Assembly: GCF_000328705.1 (NCBI RefSeq)
Contig: NC_019673.1
Coordinates: forward strand, 558,001 to 622,000
Direction of reading: 5' to 3'
Source of the DNA: Saccharothrix espanaensis DSM 44229
GTDB lineage: Bacteria; Actinomycetota; Actinomycetes; Mycobacteriales; Pseudonocardiaceae
DNA: 64,000 bases
Shown here: positions 61,464 to 64,000 of the stretch, piece after piece
Layout of the letters: each line of letters begins with the position of its first letter
Numbering within the stretch: the stretch's first letter is position 1
Translations under genes and position numbers: made by a program
The notes under the pieces: model-generated
Databases searched by the model: none
What the model was told of the DNA's origin: nothing
What the model saw: only the letters and a program-made list of their open reading frames with translations

Positions 61464-61481
61464 TTTGCTCATGCGAGCAAA
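61464..61481. promoter_or_regulatory. perfect palindrome over the TetR start codon
   Basis: TTTGCTC-ATGC-GAGCAAA, with the ATG of the TetR gene in its centre. A further TTTGCTC half-site lies at 61444-61450. A TAATTT -10 box (61459-61464) abuts it, so binding would block initiation. Confidence 0.75.
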
Positions 61482-62040
61482 GTCGGTCACGGAGCAGGCG
61501 CGGCGGGCCCAGATCGTGGGCGCGGCGGTCGAGGTCCTGGCCGAGGTGGGGTACGCGGCGATGTCGTTCAAGCTGATCGCCGCGCGGGCCGGGCTGAGCA
61601 GCACCGGCCTGATCTCCTACCACTTCCGGAGCAGGCAGGAGCTGGTCGACGAGGTGTCCGCCGACGTGCTGCGGCGGTTCGCCGAGTTCGTCCTGGGGTT
61701 CCTCGACCGTTCCGACACGGCCACCGGCGAGCTGCGCGCGTTCCTGCGGGCCAACCTGCGGTTCATGCGCGATCACCGGACGCTGATGGTCGCGTTGACG
61801 CAGGTCCGGCCGCACGCCTCCGGGCCGGGACCGGAGGACGACCTGCGCGGGATGGCCGACCTGCTGCGGGCGGGCCAGGCGGCGGGCGAGTTCCGGGCGT
61901 TCGACGCGGACACCGTGGCGATCTTCGTCCTGGCGCTGCGCAACGGGGTCCTGGCGCGCTCCGCCGAGGACCCGGGGCTCGACCTGGACCTGTGCGAACG
62001 GGAGTTGTGGACGGTGGTGGAGCTCGCCGTCGTCGGGTGA
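61471..62040 (+). CDS. TetR-family transcriptional regulator
   Basis: A 189-aa repressor. HTH: RAQIVGAAVEVLAEVGYAAM, SFKLIAARAGLSSTGLISYH, FRSRQELVDEVSADV. The following helical domain ends LDLDLCERELWTVVELAVVG. The ATG at 61471 sits inside a perfect palindrome, and TAATTT lies 6 nt ahead, so the message is probably leaderless and self-repressed. It is 17 nt ahead of the carboxylesterase gene and likely controls it. Confidence 0.92.
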   Translation: MRAKSVTEQARRAQIVGAAVEVLAEVGYAAMSFKLIAARAGLSSTGLISYHFRSRQELVDEVSADVLRRFAEFVLGFLDRSDTATGELRAFLRANLRFMRDHRTLMVALTQVRPHASGPGPEDDLRGMADLLRAGQAAGEFRAFDADTVAIFVLALRNGVLARSAEDPGLDLDLCERELWTVVELAVVG

Positions 62041-62057
62041 ACAAGGGGGGGATCGGC

Positions 62058-63575
62058 ATGCGTCGGGGGACGTGGGCACTGGTCGCGGCACTGATCGTCG
62101 CGGGATGCGGGGGGACAGCGGTGGACAACGAAGTGGTGCGGATCGACACGGGGGCCGTGCGCGGGGTCGTGAACGGCGATCACGTGCTGTACCAGGGGAT
62201 TGCCTACGCAGCTCCGCCGAGGGGTGAGCTGCGCTGGGCGGCCCCGCGACGGCCCGCGCCGTGGAGCGGCGTGCTGGACGCCACCCGGCCGGGCAGCCCG
62301 TGCCCGCAGGTCGGGTCGTCCTACTCCGAGGTGAAGGTGTCCGAGGAGGAGTGCCTGTTCCTCAACGTGACCACGCCCGCCGCGCGCCCGCCCACCCGGC
62401 GCGAGCCCGGCGGGCGGGTGTCCGGCCGGCCGGTCATGGTGTGGCTGCACGGCGACGGCGCGATCGGCGCGGGCCACTACTTCGACGCCGCGCGGCTGGC
62501 CGTGCGGGGCGACGTCGTCGTCGTGACGATCAACTACCGGCTCGGCGTGTTCGGCGGCTTCGGCCTGCCGGGCCTGGCGGGCTCCGGCACGTTCGGCCTC
62601 CAGGACCAGCGGGCCGCGCTGGAGTGGGTGCGGCGCAACGCGGCGGCGTTCGGCGGCGACCCCGGCAACGTCACGCTGTTCGGCGTCTCGTACGGGGCCA
62701 CCTCGGTCGCCGCGCACCTCGTCGCGCCCGAGTCCGAGGGCCTGTTCCACCGGGCGATCATGCACAGCGCGTTCACGCTGATCGACCTGCCCGCCGAGGC
62801 CTGGTACCCGGGTCTGGACGCGCTGCCGTGGCTGGCGTGGCGGCACCGCTCGGAGATCGAGGCGCTCGGGCAGGGCGTCGCCGCCGAACTGGGCTGCGCC
62901 GACGTGGCCTGCCTGCGCGCGCTACCGGCGGCGAAGATCCTGGAGCACCCGCACGTGATGAACCTGTTCCAGTCGTTCGGGTACGACACCCCGCCGCCGG
63001 AGCTGTTGGCACAGGGGAAGTTCGCGCGTGTGCCGGTGCTGTCGGGGGCCACGAAGGACGAGCACCGCAACCTCGTGGACATCTTCCGGGGCGAGGTGGC
63101 CGCCGAGGACTACCCGCGCCTGCTGGCAGCGGCGTTCGGCGACCGCGCGGACGAGGTGGCCGCCGAGTACCCCTTGGGCGACTACGCCACACCGGCCCTG
63201 GCGTGGGCGCAGGTGCTCACCGACCGGATGTGGGCGCGGGGGACCTACCGGCAGCACCAGCTCCTCTCCGCGCACACCACGGCGTACGCGTTCGAGTTCG
63301 CCGACCCCGGCGCGACCGGGCAGGGGGCCACGCACAGCTCCGACATCCCCTACCTGTTCCCGGCGGCGGGGGAGCACCGGCCGCTCGGCGAGCAGATGAT
63401 CCGGTACTGGACGGCGTTCGCCCGGACCGGCGACCCGAACACCGCCGGGCTGCCGGCGTGGCCCACCTTCGGCGAGGGGCACGTCCAGTCGCTGGCACCG
63501 GACCGCATCGGCCCCGTCGACTACGCCGCCGAGCACCGGCTCCCGTTCTGGGACCGGGTCACTGGACGTCCTTAG
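62058..63575 (+). CDS. type-B carboxylesterase, lipoprotein
   Basis: A 505-aa secreted esterase. Signal peptide MRRGTWALVAALIVAGCGG with lipobox VAGC. The esterase domain shows YQGIAYAAPPRGELRWAAPR, EECLFLNVTTPA, MVWLHGDGAIGAG (oxyanion), GLQDQRAALEWVRRNAAAFGGDPGNVTLFG, nucleophile GVSYGATSV (GESAG is usual), acid in GATKDEHRN and His in GATHSSDIPYLFP. The triad is complete though the elbow is variant. GGGGGG is 6 nt ahead. Its end overlaps the convergent DUF2165 gene by 17 nt. Confidence 0.92.
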   Translation: MRRGTWALVAALIVAGCGGTAVDNEVVRIDTGAVRGVVNGDHVLYQGIAYAAPPRGELRWAAPRRPAPWSGVLDATRPGSPCPQVGSSYSEVKVSEEECLFLNVTTPAARPPTRREPGGRVSGRPVMVWLHGDGAIGAGHYFDAARLAVRGDVVVVTINYRLGVFGGFGLPGLAGSGTFGLQDQRAALEWVRRNAAAFGGDPGNVTLFGVSYGATSVAAHLVAPESEGLFHRAIMHSAFTLIDLPAEAWYPGLDALPWLAWRHRSEIEALGQGVAAELGCADVACLRALPAAKILEHPHVMNLFQSFGYDTPPPELLAQGKFARVPVLSGATKDEHRNLVDIFRGEVAAEDYPRLLAAAFGDRADEVAAEYPLGDYATPALAWAQVLTDRMWARGTYRQHQLLSAHTTAYAFEFADPGATGQGATHSSDIPYLFPAAGEHRPLGEQMIRYWTAFARTGDPNTAGLPAWPTFGEGHVQSLAPDRIGPVDYAAEHRLPFWDRVTGRP

Positions 63576-64000
63576 TGGACAGTCGGAGCAGGATCAGCCC
63601 CACCGAGGCGATCACGAAGTTCTGGAACGCGGCGGACAGCCCGTTCCAGTCCTTCGACTGCCACATCAGGAACCACTCGCCGCCCACCACGATGAACCCG
63701 CCGCCGAACAGCAGCACCTGCATGACCCACCCGACCGTCGACAGCGGGCGGGCCGCCGGCCGGCCGCGCAGCCACGCCACCAGCGCGGTCAGCAGCACGG
63801 CGGCGGTCACCGCCTCCCAGGCGATGATCAGGACGTACGCGATGGTCACGAGGGTCGGGTCGGTGATGGCGCGGTACATCGTGTTGGGCGACTGGAACGT
63901 CGTGTCCATCGCGAACACGTGCTGCACGAACGCGCGGTTGGTCTCGTAGTCGGTGACGTTCCCGAACACCACGAGCCCCATGTAGACGCCCGTGATCGCG
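63559..64000 (-). CDS. DUF2165-type small membrane protein, partial
   Basis: The gene's 3' part (147 codons) is present; the start lies beyond the right edge. The reading continues upstream as AITGVYMGLVVFGNVTDYET, so the start is not the first ATG in the window. It has NRAFVQHVFAMDTTFQSPN, three hydrophobic helices (TIAYVLIIAWEAVTAAVLLT, VMQVLLFGGGFIVVGGEWFL, FVIASVGLILLRLS) and a DWNG motif: features of DUF2165 membrane proteins. Function unknown. It is convergent with the esterase and overlaps its last codons. Confidence 0.8.
   Translation of the reverse strand, partial: AITGVYMGLVVFGNVTDYETNRAFVQHVFAMDTTFQSPNTMYRAITDPTLVTIAYVLIIAWEAVTAAVLLTALVAWLRGRPAARPLSTVGWVMQVLLFGGGFIVVGGEWFLMWQSKDWNGLSAAFQNFVIASVGLILLRLSTKDVQ

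Overview
The window is high-GC actinobacterial chromosome (third codon positions nearly all G or C, frequent GTG and TTG starts, several apparently leaderless genes). Gene content points to the Pseudonocardiales (Saccharothrix, Actinosynnema or Lentzea type). The order sepH, serC, second citrate synthase, pdxH, gltA resembles the Rv0883c-Rv0896 neighbourhood of mycobacteria, and an iniBAC-like locus with an IniR-type regulator and a YbaB/EspC/WXG secretion cassette are also typical of this group. No rRNA, tRNA, CRISPR array or intact mobile element was recognised. The only mobile-element trace is a decayed IS110-type transposase at 38112-38357.

Layout. 1-9.7 kb is core metabolism with small membrane genes: a truncated ABC exporter, two membrane proteins, sepH, serC, an ABC-2 export pair, citrate synthase 2, a secreted DUF4232 protein and pdxH. 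9.8-20.8 kb holds transport and regulation: an MFS exporter, an XRE/DUF397 pair, an amino-acid permease, an LmrA/YxaF-like TetR with a metallo-hydrolase, an aldose epimerase, an amidohydrolase, and an acyl-CoA dehydrogenase divergent from a TetR-sugar kinase pair. 21-27.3 kb has gltA, a photolyase, a repeat-rich 1 kb gap and an XRE-controlled ABC-2 exporter. 27.5-30 kb is the YbaB-EspC-WXG cassette.

30-38 kb holds a GlpD-TetR operon divergent from an alkyl-DHAP-synthase-like flavoenzyme with an amidohydrolase, then a quinone-type oxidoreductase and two GNAT enzymes. 38-43.3 kb has the transposase remnant and a compact four-gene operon around an orphan FtsK/SpoIIIE-type ATPase with three small helical proteins. 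This operon is the best candidate in the window for an undescribed machine. 43.3-53 kb is ordinary accessory metabolism and regulators: SDR, XRE, lipase, lipoprotein, a double cyclotransferase-fold protein, an HxlR/quinone-reductase pair, LysR regulators, an F420-type enzyme and a PhzF protein.

53-61.3 kb is an iniB-iniA-iniC operon divergent from an Hsp70-like ATPase and an IniR-like LuxR/STAND regulator, presumably an envelope-stress module. 61.4-64 kb has an autoregulated TetR, a lipoprotein carboxylesterase and a DUF2165-type membrane protein cut by the window edge.

Regulatory DNA is unusually readable. Several divergent promoters carry clear inverted repeats, and a -10 box of the TAGCGT/TAGGTT type followed by 7-8 nt and the start codon recurs, indicating leaderless transcripts.
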